Of a stretch of DNA of 64,000 bases, positions 23,392 to 32,225 are shown one piece after another (within the stretch, counting starts at the first letter, position 1; each line of letters opens with the position of its first letter). Source of the stretch: Hymenobacter gummosus (GTDB taxonomy: Bacteria; Bacteroidota; Bacteroidia; Cytophagales; Hymenobacteraceae); assembly GCF_003970915.1 (NCBI RefSeq), contig NZ_RXOF01000007.1, positions 186,001 through 250,000 of the forward strand. Reading direction: 5' to 3'. A program made the translations under genes and the position numbers. The notes under the pieces are model-generated. The model was not told the origin of the DNA and ran no database searches. It was given only the letters and a program-made list of their open reading frames with translations.

Positions 23392-25542
23392 CTAGCCCGC
23401 TACTACTTCCGTTACCCGGCGGATGTCGCTGCTGACTTTCTGCACGAACTCCAGCTGCTCCAGCAGCAGGCGCTCCTCCCCCACCGGCGCGGGCTTTTCG
23501 GCGGCGGGCGCGGGCGGGGCGGCGGGCAGAGCGGCCAGCTCGGCCGGGGGCTCGGCAGTCAGCTTTTTCAGGCTCTCCGTCAGCAGCATCAAGGACTGGC
23601 GCACCGGCTTGAGCACCTCGGCCGGGCGGGCGGGCAGGCTGCCGCTGCGGGCCGCCGCCGACACCGTGGCAATGTTCGACGACAAAATCAGGTTCAGCAC
23701 CACGAACTGGTGCACTTCGGCCTCGTGGCGCTGCTTGCTCTTGGGCTCGGAGAGCATGCGCTGAAAGGCCGCCGCCAGGTTGGCCGAGCTGAGGTACACG
23801 TCCTTGCGGGCCAGCTTGTAGTCGGTGGCGCTGAGGGGCTGGCCGGCCAGGGCCTCGCCCAGGCGGTGCAGGTAGTGGCGGTTGGCCTGCAGCACGTCGC
23901 GCATGTAAGTGGTCAGCTGCTCCGATTCCCAGCGCGGAAACAGCACGTAGCCCGTCGTCAGGGCAATGGCGCAGCCGATAACCGTATCGAGCACCCGCTC
24001 CTCGATGACGGCCACGTAGCGGATGCCCAGGAAGTGGAACATGATGAGCAGAAAGGGCGTCAGAAACGTCACCATCACCACGTAGTTGAGCCGCTGGAAG
24101 CTGTAGGCCGTTATCATAAACACCAGCAGGAAGCCGAACTGCACCAGCTGATTCGGTATCAGCCATAGAATAACCACCCCAATGGCCCCGCCGAGCAGGG
24201 TGCCCACCACGCGCTGAATGTTGCGCTCCTTGGTCAGGCTGAAGCCGGGCTTGAGCATGTACACCGTGGTCATCACAATCCAGTAGCTGTGGTGCCCGCT
24301 CACCAGCAGCCGGGCCACCGCAAAGCCGATGATGGCCGCCACGCTCACCCGCAGGGCGTGGCGGAAGGTGGCCGAGGTCATGGTGAGGTTATCGAGCAGC
24401 AGCTGCGGGCTCAGCGACTGGTGCGACACGAAGCGGCTGTAGTCGGCCTCGGGCTGGCCGCTGGGGGCGGGCACGCGGTAGGCCGGGTCGGCTTCGCGGC
24501 TGAGGTCGGCCAGGCGCTGGTTGAGGTTGCGCAGCTGCACCAGAATCTTGCGCAGCACCAGGTTGGAGCCCGGCTCCTCCTCCCCAATGCGGTCAATGAG
24601 GGCCTTGAGGTGTTCCAGCTCGGCCATACGGTCGTGGTGGCCGGTGTGGGGGCGGCCCGCGTGGATGGCCAGGCCCAGGTGGTCCAGCTCCACGGCCATG
24701 CGCCGGATCAGCCGGGCCACCTCGGCCAGCACGCCGGTGTGGTTGAAGCGCCGGCGCAGGGCGGCGTAGTCGTAGTAGGTGGCCGTAATCTGCTCAAACA
24801 AGTCTACCGCGTCGACGAACGTGAGGACCAGCCGGCGGCCGGTGCCGGTGGTTTCGCGCACAATCATGCGCGACTTGAACATCAGCTCCCGGGCGGCGTC
24901 CTGCTTTTCGTGCACCACCACCTGCTGCTGCACCAGCAGGCGGTAGTCCTTGTCGAGGCTGGTTTCGGGGTCGTAGAATTCGGCCTTGAGGCGCAGGTAC
25001 TCCGCAATGGCGTGAATACACTCCCCGAGGGCGCGCTGGGCCGGGCGGTAGGGCCGGATGCGGAAAAACAGCAGGCACACCAGCGTGTACCACACCCCGC
25101 CGGCCAGCACCAGGCCCGCGTAGGCGCCCAGCTCCGGCAGGCTCATTTCCCGGTCCATGGTCAGAATCATGATGAGCAGGCCCGCCGAGCCGATGGCTCC
25201 GGCCCGGGCTCCGTACACCAGCAGCATGGTCAGGGCAAAGCTCAGCCCGAGGATTTCGGCCCCGAGCACCCACACGTTCAGCCGGGCCACGCCGGTGAGC
25301 AGGGCCACCACGAACACCAGCGCCGTGCAGAGCCACAGCCCGTTGCGCTTGTGAATGACCGGCCCGGGAATGTCGGTAAGGCTGGCGCACACGGCGCCCA
25401 GCGAGACGGTAAGGCCCAGCTCGAACTGCCCGAAGCGGGCCAGCAGCAGAGTGGGCAGCAGGATGCCGAGCGTGACGCGCAGGCCGTCGGCAAAGTCCTG
25501 CCCGAAGAAAAAGTATTGGAGGGTACGTTCGTGTCGACGCAT
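23392..25542 (-). CDS. FUSC-family membrane protein (YccS-like)
   Basis: A 716-residue inner membrane protein with two hydrophobic blocks (about 20-165 and 385-530), each of about six helices, separated and followed by long soluble helical regions. This is the layout of the FUSC/YccS/YhfK family, related to aromatic acid exporters and aluminium-activated malate transporters. Motifs such as WIVMTTVYMLKPGFSLTKER and RVVGTLLGGAIGVVILWL mark the second FUSC unit. The Pro/Ala-rich C-terminus is variable. A substrate cannot be assigned. Confidence 0.87.
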   Translation of the reverse strand: MRRHERTLQYFFFGQDFADGLRVTLGILLPTLLLARFGQFELGLTVSLGAVCASLTDIPGPVIHKRNGLWLCTALVFVVALLTGVARLNVWVLGAEILGLSFALTMLLVYGARAGAIGSAGLLIMILTMDREMSLPELGAYAGLVLAGGVWYTLVCLLFFRIRPYRPAQRALGECIHAIAEYLRLKAEFYDPETSLDKDYRLLVQQQVVVHEKQDAARELMFKSRMIVRETTGTGRRLVLTFVDAVDLFEQITATYYDYAALRRRFNHTGVLAEVARLIRRMAVELDHLGLAIHAGRPHTGHHDRMAELEHLKALIDRIGEEEPGSNLVLRKILVQLRNLNQRLADLSREADPAYRVPAPSGQPEADYSRFVSHQSLSPQLLLDNLTMTSATFRHALRVSVAAIIGFAVARLLVSGHHSYWIVMTTVYMLKPGFSLTKERNIQRVVGTLLGGAIGVVILWLIPNQLVQFGFLLVFMITAYSFQRLNYVVMVTFLTPFLLIMFHFLGIRYVAVIEERVLDTVIGCAIALTTGYVLFPRWESEQLTTYMRDVLQANRHYLHRLGEALAGQPLSATDYKLARKDVYLSSANLAAAFQRMLSEPKSKQRHEAEVHQFVVLNLILSSNIATVSAAARSGSLPARPAEVLKPVRQSLMLLTESLKKLTAEPPAELAALPAAPPAPAAEKPAPVGEERLLLEQLEFVQKVSSDIRRVTEVVAG

Positions 25543-25883
25543 GGCAGAGGAGCGGCGGGCCGCGCGGGGCGGCGGGGCGGCCGCCCGGCCTTAAACGGGC
25601 CGGCGCCCCAACGTACTCAACCGGCGCCGAAAAATCCTCCTGCCCCGGCCGGGCAGCCACTCAGCGGGCGGCCCGGCCGGCCCCACCCCGCCCGCCGGCC
25701 CGGCGCAAGACAACTCCCTGACGCTGCGCACCTAAACTCGGCCCGGCCTGCCAATGACGGCTGTCGACCACGGGGCCGACCTTTTTATTTGATAATTTTT
25801 CTTTGCCGGAATTAAACGATAACGTTGTGGTGGCAAAAGCTTTTCGCTCCGAATTCCTTGTTTTTCTCTCCGCTTCGTGCCCT
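25543..25883. other. Intergenic region upstream of the barrel gene
   Basis: About 340 bp separate the divergent FUSC and barrel genes. The left part is extremely GC-rich; the right part is T-rich (TTTTTATTTGATAATTTTTC at about 25780-25799), where the promoter of the barrel gene probably lies. I see no exact TAnnTTTG and no repeat. Confidence 0.4.
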
Positions 25884-26489
25884 ATGAAACACGCTGTACT
25901 CGCCCTAATGCTGCTGGCCGGCAGTGCCACCACCGCCCTGGCCCAGCGCACCCACGCCATCAAGCTGAACGTGCTCAGCACCGGCGTGCGCACCGCTTCC
26001 CTGTTTTACGAGCACAAAGTCCGCGAGCGGGGCAGCGCCCAGCTCGGCCTCGCGCTGACCTCACTGGGCTCCGGCGACAACCGCCTCAGCGGCGTTACGC
26101 TCACGCCGGAGTACCGCTTCTACCTGTCCGGTCAGGCCCTCGACGGCTTCTACGTGGCGCCGTTCGTGCGCTTCCGCTCGTTTAAGATGACCGCGCCCTC
26201 CAACCAGTTCGACCAGTACGGCAACCCCAGCACCGAAATCTACACCGGCCGCACCCAGACCTTCGGCGGGGGCGTGGTGGCCGGCTACCAGTGGCTGATC
26301 AGTGAGCGGCTTACCCTCGACGTCTACGGCGGCCTGAGCCACAGCTTCAGCAGCTTTTCGAGCAAGGAAGGCATCAGCGCCGGTGAGTTTGACGACTACA
26401 GCCGGCTCAGCGGCGTGGGCCTGAGCTTCTCGCGCATGTTCAGCAACACCGGCCTGCGGTCGGGCTTTACCTTCGGCGTAGCTTTCTAA
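25884..26489 (+). CDS. Outer-membrane beta-barrel protein (DUF3575-like)
   Basis: A 201-residue exported protein. The ATG at 25884 starts a signal peptide (MKHAVLALMLLAGSATTALA); the longer frame from 25803 begins with TTG and lacks this feature. The mature part shows alternating strands (SAQLGLALTSLGSGDN; YVAPFVRFRSFKM; GGGVVAGYQWLISERLTLDV) and ends SGFTFGVAF with a terminal Phe, the classic outer-membrane barrel end. It resembles small DUF3575-type proteins of Bacteroidota. A strong bidirectional terminator lies 25 bp after the stop. Confidence 0.8.
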   Translation: MKHAVLALMLLAGSATTALAQRTHAIKLNVLSTGVRTASLFYEHKVRERGSAQLGLALTSLGSGDNRLSGVTLTPEYRFYLSGQALDGFYVAPFVRFRSFKMTAPSNQFDQYGNPSTEIYTGRTQTFGGGVVAGYQWLISERLTLDVYGGLSHSFSSFSSKEGISAGEFDDYSRLSGVGLSFSRMFSNTGLRSGFTFGVAF

Positions 26490-26513
26490 GCTCGTTCCGC
26501 CTCGTTCTTGCGC

Positions 26514-26547
26514 AAAAGCCCGCACTGCCAATGCAGCGCGGGCTTTT
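26514..26547. terminator. Bidirectional terminator
   Basis: AAAAGCCCGC (26514-26523) pairs with GCGGGCTTTT (26538-26547), with T runs on both sides. It separates the barrel gene from the convergent STAS-like gene. Confidence 0.9.
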
Positions 26548-26569
26548 TTGGTCACGGGCCGGTAGTGGC

Positions 26570-26935
26570 TTACGAGGCGAAGCGCCGGGCTTGCGGGCGG
26601 TGGCAGTACCGCTCGGCGTCGAGCAGGGTGGACACGATGGGCAGCGGGGCCGAGGTCAGGTGCTGCAGCTCGGTGCGCACGGTGTCGGTCAGGTGGCAGA
26701 GCACCAGGCTCATGCCGTGGCTGGTGAGCTTGCGGTGGTAATAGGTCAGCAGCTCAGCGGCATCCGGGGGCAGGTGCTGCAGCTGGCTGCAGTCGACCCA
26801 GACGCTGGACTTGCCGCTGCGCGCCGCACGCCGCAGGGCCCGGTCCAGCGAATCCTCCTGGTCGGGAGTCGGGGGAATGTCATCGGCCAGAATGAGCAGG
26901 TAGCTTTCCGGCAGAATCTCGCGGTAAACCTCCAT
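26570..26935 (-). CDS. STAS-like single-domain protein
   Basis: A 121-residue soluble protein (MEVYREILPESYLLILADDI). Its pattern fits a STAS (anti-sigma-antagonist-like) domain: strand, helix, SSVWVDCSQLQHLPPDAAEL, long helix, MSLVLCHLTDTVRTELQ, then a last helix near LLDAERY. The canonical phosphorylated Ser of SpoIIAA lies in the region replaced here by QHLPPDA, so regulation may differ. Start 26935 is used because the extension to 27010 is Cys-rich and unlike a protein N-terminus. A second STAS-like gene lies at 44460. No anti-sigma partner is adjacent. Confidence 0.6.
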   Translation of the reverse strand: MEVYREILPESYLLILADDIPPTPDQEDSLDRALRRAARSGKSSVWVDCSQLQHLPPDAAELLTYYHRKLTSHGMSLVLCHLTDTVRTELQHLTSAPLPIVSTLLDAERYCHRPQARRFAS

Positions 26936-27427
26936 GTAAACTGTGGTTGCAGGTATGTAGGAGCGGCAAAGGCAGTGGAAACAACGGCGGAGGCAGGGGG
27001 CGCATGACACGAGGCAGATTGCTATACCACTGGTTGAGTACGCGGCAATCTTGCGCTGATGATTCTAATATACGTAGTTTGTTTACAATATTGTCAAATC
27101 ATTATACTGTAGAGCAATAAATTAAGCAATAAATACCCCGCTACTACCGGCCTTTAGGGGCCTGGGAGTGGTTTGGCAGGCTTACAAAGCGGATCGGTCG
27201 AGTAGGTTATTTTTCTTTTACCAACATCTCAGCTCCCCGCCAAGGCAAGCAGCCCGCAGCATCAGCACTGTTTTGCCGACAGCCGGCTGCGCGGCCCCTA
27301 GCGGACGGGCTCGAGCACGTTGCCGGACTCGGCAATGGCGGCGGGCAGTGCCGGTTGTTTCACGATGAGGTTAAACCTGATCCGGCATTATCACCCATCT
27401 ACCCGCAAGCCAGGCTGACCGCAGCCG
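26936..27427. other. Intergenic region with AT-rich patch
   Basis: About 490 bp without a convincing gene. The part 27050-27140 is strongly AT-rich. On the minus strand, 27387-27301 reads as a 29-codon open stretch (tail ALPAAIAESGNVLEPVR) ending at TAG 27300-27298, which looks protein-like and may be a gene remnant. No repeat or exact promoter element was found. Confidence 0.4.
27298..27387 (-). pseudogene. Possible 3' remnant of a lost gene
   Basis: The minus-strand frame closes at an in-frame TAA (27390-27388) upstream and ends at TAG (27300-27298). The translation ends KQPALPAAIAESGNVLEPVR, with protein-like composition, but there is no proper start or matching upstream part. It could also be chance in GC-rich DNA. 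Confidence 0.2.
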
Positions 27428-28402
27428 CTAAAACAGGATATCCTTCACCGGGGCCACTTTCTCGGGCAGCTCGGTTTCGCCCAGCATCTCGCGCAGGTCG
27501 ATTTCGATGGTGCGGCAGATGGCCGTCATCGGCACGTCGTTCATCTGGTTCTCGAAGGGATTCTCGCTGGTGTGCCCCACCACTTCGATGGTGTTGAACA
27601 CCCAGCTCGTCAGTACCGAAAAGGGCACCGTGAGCCAGACCATGTGCGGGCCGAGCTGGTCGAACTCGCGCAACAGGCCCAGGGGCAGCATCAGGGCAAA
27701 CAGGCACACGAACAGGAAGCTGTAGAAGGCGTACTGCCGGGGGAAGGGTGTGTTCTTGATTCGCTCGCAGCCGCCCTGCAAGTCGAACAGGCGCTCCAGG
27801 GTGCGCATCATGGTCACGTGTTGGAAGTCGTTGAGCAGGCCGCGCTCCTCGCGCAGGATGCGCAGCTCCGCCGCCTGCTTGCGCAGCAGGTGGGCCGGCG
27901 GATTGGCCCGCTGCCGCATAAAGTCCGACTCCTCGGGCGCCAGAAAAGGTGCCACGTCGGTATCCCAGTACTGCTCGCGCTGCAGGCGCAGCTGCAGCCG
28001 CAGGGCGTTGCACCAGGCAATGTGGCGGTAAATCAGGCGGCGGTGGCGGGCCGTCAGCTCCGGGGCCGTGGCCGAGGGCATTGTCTCGGTCAGGTCCGGG
28101 GCATCCACGCGGGAGGTAATGAATTCCAGGGCCTGAATGGCCCAGGTGCGACTGGTGTTGACGATGCCACCCCAGATCTGCCGGCCTTCCCAGAACCGGT
28201 CGTAGGAGCCGTTGTTCTTGAAGCCGATGTAGAAGGCCACGGCCGTGCCCAGCGTGGCCACGGGCTGCCAGGGAATAGACAAGTGGGTGAAGCCGCTGGC
28301 GTAAAACCAGCAGATGCACAAGTTGTAGAGCATCAGGATAAGCACGCTGCGCCAGGCACTGCGCCAGATGATGCTCCACCGAAGATTTTGTCGGACGTAC
28401 AT
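27428..28402 (-). CDS. Bestrophin-family ion channel protein
   Basis: A 324-residue protein of the bestrophin (UPF0187/YneE) family, which form pentameric anion or cation channels. Family features are the N-terminal MYVRQNLRWSIIWRSAW with helix LILMLYNLCICWFY, the IPWQPVATLGTAVAFYIGFK region, NNGSYDRFWEGRQIWGGIVN (highly conserved) and the C-terminal PFSVLTSWVFNTIEVVG followed by NPFE. The start at 28402 is used; the extension to 28465 is Arg/Pro-rich and not conserved. Ion selectivity cannot be read. Confidence 0.92.
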   Translation of the reverse strand: MYVRQNLRWSIIWRSAWRSVLILMLYNLCICWFYASGFTHLSIPWQPVATLGTAVAFYIGFKNNGSYDRFWEGRQIWGGIVNTSRTWAIQALEFITSRVDAPDLTETMPSATAPELTARHRRLIYRHIAWCNALRLQLRLQREQYWDTDVAPFLAPEESDFMRQRANPPAHLLRKQAAELRILREERGLLNDFQHVTMMRTLERLFDLQGGCERIKNTPFPRQYAFYSFLFVCLFALMLPLGLLREFDQLGPHMVWLTVPFSVLTSWVFNTIEVVGHTSENPFENQMNDVPMTAICRTIEIDLREMLGETELPEKVAPVKDILF

Positions 28403-28463
28403 GGCAGGAAGCGGGAAAGCACGCGGCCGGGCGCGGCTCCCGGGCGGCAAGCGCCTTGTACGC

Positions 28464-28493
28464 AAAAACGCCCGGAGCGGCGGCTCCGGGCGT
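28464..28493 (-). terminator. Terminator of the small lipoprotein gene
   Basis: ACGCCCGGAGC and GCTCCGGGCGT (within 28468-28493) form a strong stem; on the minus strand it is followed by TTTTTG. It lies about 34 bp past the stop at 28527. Confidence 0.8.
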
Positions 28494-28526
28494 GGCCAAT
28501 ACTCAGCTCGAACTATTATGGGGCCG

Positions 28527-28883
28527 CTACTGCTTGAAGCCCAGGTTTAGCATCGTCTGCAAATCGGCCGGCAGAACGCTGACTTTCAGCACCACCCCGG
28601 TAGTGCAGCTGCAGGCATTGCACACCGAGGGGGCATTCACCGCGGCGGCTTGCAGCTGCTGGGGCGTGATGCCCTGCTGCAGCAGGTAGGCCTTGGCCAC
28701 GGTTTCGAGCTGCTGGGTGCCGCGGGCCTCGCCCCAGCGGTCGGCGCAGTAGGTCTGGGCGTAGCTGACCTCCACGATTTCGGCCGCGGGCTCGGGCTCC
28801 TCGTCGCAGTGGGTGAGGCAGCTGGTGGCCCCGAAAGCGCAGCCGGCCAGCAGCAGAGCGGCAGTGAGTCGTAGTTGTTTCAT
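28527..28883 (-). CDS. Small Cys-containing exported protein
   Basis: A 118-residue protein with a signal peptide (MKQLRLTAALLLAGCAFGAT) that may be lipidated at Cys15 (LLAGC). The mature part has several more Cys residues (SCLTHCDEE; TYCADRW; SVCNACSCTTGVV), suggesting disulfides or metal binding in the envelope. No family is recognised. It lies between the MutS-like gene and the bestrophin gene on the same strand, with its own terminator. Confidence 0.7.
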   Translation of the reverse strand: MKQLRLTAALLLAGCAFGATSCLTHCDEEPEPAAEIVEVSYAQTYCADRWGEARGTQQLETVAKAYLLQQGITPQQLQAAAVNAPSVCNACSCTTGVVLKVSVLPADLQTMLNLGFKQ

Positions 28884-28946
28884 GGCGGATGGTGAGGTTG
28901 ATTACATAGCAGATGTCAGATACTTCACCAACGGTTGCAAGCCCGC

Positions 28947-30779
28947 CTAGTTTTTCTCCAGCTCAATCCCCATGAGTTCCATGAGCTTACTGGCGTTGAA
29001 CTCGCGGCAGAGACCGGGCGTGAGGCGGTAGTCGAAGCGAATTTCGTCGCCCACGATGTCGCTGTTGAAGCTGTAGTTGGTCACGAAACCGGGCAGCTCC
29101 CGGGCCAGGTCGCCCAGCTCCAGATCGTGGGTGCTGACGAGGCCGCTGGCCGGGCGGCGGTGCAGCTGCCGGATGAGGCCGCGGGCGCCGTCGTGCCGGT
29201 CGCGGGAGTTGGTGCCCTTCAGGATTTCGTCGAGCAGGAAAAACACCGGCTGGCCGGCTTCGGTCAGGTCCAGCAGCTGGCGCAGGCGCTTCAGCTCGGC
29301 GTAGAACGAGGACGTGCTTTCGGCCAGGTTGTCCTGGGTGCGCATGGCCGTGAACAGCAGCATGGGCCCGATGCGCAGCCGGGCGGCGCACACCGGGCCG
29401 CCGGCCAGGGCCAGCACGCCGTTGATGCCCACCGTGCGCAGGAAGGTGGTCTTGCCCGACATGTTGGAGCCCGTCACCAGCCCGGTGCGGCCGGGGCCGG
29501 TGGTGGCAAAGTCGTTGGCCACGCGGCCGGGGCTGAAGATGAGCGGGTGGGCCAGCTCCGCGGCTTCGTAGGTCAGCGGCTCTTCCACCAACGCCGGCAC
29601 GGCCCAGCCGGGGTTGGCGTATTGGGTAGCGGCGAGGCTGGTCAGGGCTTCGGTTTCGGCCACGGCCTCCAGCCAGGGCTCCAGCCGCCCGCCAAGCTGC
29701 CCTTTCCACCGCTCCAGGCGCCACATCCAGAAAAAGTCCCACATCAGCAGGTTGTTGGCGAAGAAGCCGGCCAGGGTGCTCCAGCGCAGGGAGAAATTCT
29801 GGGCAATGCGCGCCAGCCGCCCCACGTAGGCCGACGCCGGGGCGCCGTGGGCCAGCAGCACCGCGCGCAGCGCCGCCAGCCGCGGAGCCGTGCACGCCCG
29901 CGCTTCGAGGTGGCGCAGCTGGTCGCGGTAGGCGCGCAGCACGTCGTACATGTCCATGCAGCGCTCAAACACCGTGTCGCGCTGCTGGCGGAAGCGGTGG
30001 TTCAGCCCGTACATGAGGAGCAGGGGCACCGCGGGCAGCCAGCCCGATTCGCCGTCGAGCCAGAGCACCGTGCCGACGATGCCCAGCGGGGGCAGCACCG
30101 CCAGCAAGGCCAGCAGCCAGCCGCGGCCCTGGTAGAAATCGGGCTCGTGCATCCAGGCCAGGAAAGGCCGCGGGTCGTCCGACTGCTTGGGAAAGTGCCG
30201 GGCCCGGGCCTGCCAGTTTTGGCGCCAGGCCACGTCGGGGGCCAGCTCGGCCACGGCCTGCTGCCGGGCCTGCACCTCGGCCGGCGCGGCGGGGGCCTGC
30301 AGCCAGCCGGCCAGCTGGTCTTGCCCCAGGCGGGAGGTAGTGCGGCTCAGCAGCTGAAACAGGGAGTGCGGCCCGAACACGTCGAGGTCGGCGGTGTAGG
30401 GATGCTGCGGGTCGGCGTAGCGCTGGCCGGCATCGAAGCCCGCGAGCTTGCCGGCCAGGCGGTCCAGCTCCTCCTGGTTGATGCGGCGCAGCAGCTGGCG
30501 CTGGCGCAGCTCGTAGCCCACGCGCCCGTGCCAGCGCATTATGAGCATAAATACCGCGTAGCCCCCGAGCAGGCAGCCGACGCCGGCCAGGTTCAGGCTA
30601 TGGCGAAACAGCCACCAGCTGCCCCCGGCCACCAGCAGCACCACGGCCAGCCGCAGCCAGGCTATGGCGCTGTGGCGGCCGGCAAAGTGCCGCTCCTCGG
30701 CGGCGTAGGTGGTCAGGTTATCGGTGAAGACTTCCGCCGGCGACACGGCCAGCGGGCGGATGGAATTGGCAACGGGCAT
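28947..30779 (-). CDS. Membrane-anchored MutS-like ATPase
   Basis: A 610-residue MutS-family ATPase without mismatch-recognition domains. Hydrophobic helices at about 43-85 (LRLAVVLLVAGGSWWLF; GVGCLLGGYAVFMLIM) and near 225-260 anchor it to the membrane. The C-terminal ATPase has the Walker A GSNMSGKTT (about 437-445, K443), followed by AESTSSFYAELKRLRQLLDL, Walker B FFLLDEILKGTNSRDRH and STHDLELGDL. It belongs to a Bacteroidota subfamily often labelled 'DNA mismatch repair protein MutS', but a role in mismatch repair is doubtful. It starts 16 bp after the gene upstream, so the two are probably co-transcribed. Confidence 0.88.
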   Translation of the reverse strand: MPVANSIRPLAVSPAEVFTDNLTTYAAEERHFAGRHSAIAWLRLAVVLLVAGGSWWLFRHSLNLAGVGCLLGGYAVFMLIMRWHGRVGYELRQRQLLRRINQEELDRLAGKLAGFDAGQRYADPQHPYTADLDVFGPHSLFQLLSRTTSRLGQDQLAGWLQAPAAPAEVQARQQAVAELAPDVAWRQNWQARARHFPKQSDDPRPFLAWMHEPDFYQGRGWLLALLAVLPPLGIVGTVLWLDGESGWLPAVPLLLMYGLNHRFRQQRDTVFERCMDMYDVLRAYRDQLRHLEARACTAPRLAALRAVLLAHGAPASAYVGRLARIAQNFSLRWSTLAGFFANNLLMWDFFWMWRLERWKGQLGGRLEPWLEAVAETEALTSLAATQYANPGWAVPALVEEPLTYEAAELAHPLIFSPGRVANDFATTGPGRTGLVTGSNMSGKTTFLRTVGINGVLALAGGPVCAARLRIGPMLLFTAMRTQDNLAESTSSFYAELKRLRQLLDLTEAGQPVFFLLDEILKGTNSRDRHDGARGLIRQLHRRPASGLVSTHDLELGDLARELPGFVTNYSFNSDIVGDEIRFDYRLTPGLCREFNASKLMELMGIELEKN

Positions 30780-30795
30780 GGGGCAAAGAAAGCAG

Positions 30796-31968
30796 CTAGC
30801 GGCCGGAGACGACCGGCCGGGCCAGCCGCCGCAAGGGACTCCCGGGTTCCAGGTAGGGCTGCAGCTCGGCCAGGGTGAGCGTGGGCGTGAAGGCCCCGTT
30901 CCAGTTTTTGAACATGAAGTGCGACATGCCCTCGTACTCCACCTGGTACGTCAGGGCCACGGCGTCTGCCAGCAGCATGAGGTCGGCTGCCGCGGCTTTG
31001 TCCAGCGTAACGTGCTGCTGGCGCAGCCCTGCCAGGTCCTCGTCCATAAGTCCGTTGCTGAAGTCCCGGACATTGGTTTTCAGGTACTCGCGGATCTGGC
31101 GCTGCAAGGAACTGTCGCAGGCGGCCACGAACCGGCTCATCAGCTCCGGGCGGATTTCGTCGGGGAGGCTGAGGCCGCGGCCGGTGCGCAAATCGAGGGT
31201 GGCGTACTGCACGCGGCCGGTGACGTTGGCGCCTACCATTTCGTCGTACCAGTTCAGGCTCAGCAGGCCGAAGCCGTTGTAGGTCACGGTGTAGTTGTCG
31301 GGGCCGCCGTAGCCGCCCGATTCGCCGCGCTGGTGCTCGGCCCGCACCTGCTGCAGCTCGGCCCGCGTCATGCCGCCCGTCACGTATTCGAGGGTAAACC
31401 AGTCGCGCAGCTGCCTGGTCACGGCCGCATCGGGCACCGTCACCACGGGCACTTTATACTCCCCCAGCTCGGTACGGTAGCTGATGCGGGCGGCCTCGAA
31501 CGGTGCCTCGGCCACCGCCTGGTAGGGGCGCAGGGTCACGGGCAGGCTGCGGCGGCCCTTGGCGTCGCGCCAGGAGCCCTGCAGGGTGCCGTCGGCGGCG
31601 GGCTGGAGCGTGAACGAGCCGGTGGCCGGAGCCTTGGCGCCCGCGGCGGCCGTTTCTGATTCGCGCAGCAGCCAGGCGCCCGTGGCCGTGCGGCGGCCGC
31701 GCAGCTGCAGCTCCCCGCCGCGGCGCAGGTAGTAGTAGCTGCCCGCCCAGGCGGTGTCGCCGGGCAGGGCGCGCAGGCGCAGCCACACGGCGTACTCGCC
31801 GACGGTACCGGCGTAGAGCTGCGGCGCGGTGGGTGGAGCAGGTGCGGCAAGGCCCCGGCCGCTCAGGGCCAGCAGTAGTACCAGAGCCGCCCAAAAGCCT
31901 CTCCTCTGCTGGAAACAGCAAAGGATGGAGTCGAAGAGCGGTACACTCAACAAATGCAGTAAAAACAC
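30796..31968 (-). CDS. Exported protein with DUF3298/RsiV-like C-terminal part
   Basis: A protein of up to 390 residues. A signal-peptide-like segment lies at about 24-42 (GFWAALVLLLALSGRGLAAP), so the true start may be internal and the N-terminus is uncertain. The middle has small beta repeats (YAVWLRLRALPGDTAWAGSY). The C-terminal half (GFGLLSLNWYDEMVGANVTG; LSLPDEIRPELMSRFVAACD) recalls DUF3298/RsiV-like extracytoplasmic domains. It is followed at 16 bp by the MutS-like gene. The function is unknown. Confidence 0.65.
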   Translation of the reverse strand: MFLLHLLSVPLFDSILCCFQQRRGFWAALVLLLALSGRGLAAPAPPTAPQLYAGTVGEYAVWLRLRALPGDTAWAGSYYYLRRGGELQLRGRRTATGAWLLRESETAAAGAKAPATGSFTLQPAADGTLQGSWRDAKGRRSLPVTLRPYQAVAEAPFEAARISYRTELGEYKVPVVTVPDAAVTRQLRDWFTLEYVTGGMTRAELQQVRAEHQRGESGGYGGPDNYTVTYNGFGLLSLNWYDEMVGANVTGRVQYATLDLRTGRGLSLPDEIRPELMSRFVAACDSSLQRQIREYLKTNVRDFSNGLMDEDLAGLRQQHVTLDKAAAADLMLLADAVALTYQVEYEGMSHFMFKNWNGAFTPTLTLAELQPYLEPGSPLRRLARPVVSGR

Positions 31969-32048
31969 GACAGTAAGGGCAAAGCAGACATAAAGTTACT
32001 CCTCTCCTGCGTGCACCGGGCTTGCGCTGTTCACACAGGCCCGAAAAC

Positions 32049-32190
32049 CCAGCGCGTCAGTGGCCACTGACGCGCTGGAAGAAAAATCTGAAAGTGTCAA
32101 CGCTCACTGACGCGCTGAGAAAAAAAATTAGGAACGTCAGCGGTTGCTGACGTTCCAGGAAAAAAAGTCTAGCGCGTCAGCAGCTGTCAG
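32049..32190 (-). terminator. Tandem array of terminator-like hairpins with CGTCAG core
   Basis: Four hairpin units follow the oxidoreductase gene on the minus strand. Nearest the stop, 32171-32190 holds AGCGCGTCAG followed on the minus strand by CTTTTTTT. Next, GGAACGTCAGC (32131-32141) pairs with GCTGACGTTCC (32146-32156), followed by TAATTTTTTTT. Then a wobble stem at about 32094-32116 is followed by TTTTTC. The last is a perfect 30-base palindrome at 32049-32078, followed by GGTTTTC. All share CGTCAG. This is far more than one gene needs to end transcription. Confidence 0.75.
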
Positions 32191-32225
32191 CTGGCTCCGC
32201 TTGCCTCGGTAATAGCGCAGCCCGA

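Noticed and set aside
26936-27427. Small plus-strand genes at 27168-27368 and 27355-27597
   Set aside because: Their translations are Arg/Pro/Ser-rich without protein-like pattern, and the second overlaps the bestrophin gene on the opposite strand.
28947-30779. Canonical mismatch repair MutS
   Set aside because: It lacks the N-terminal mismatch-recognition and connector domains, is only 610 residues long and has membrane helices.
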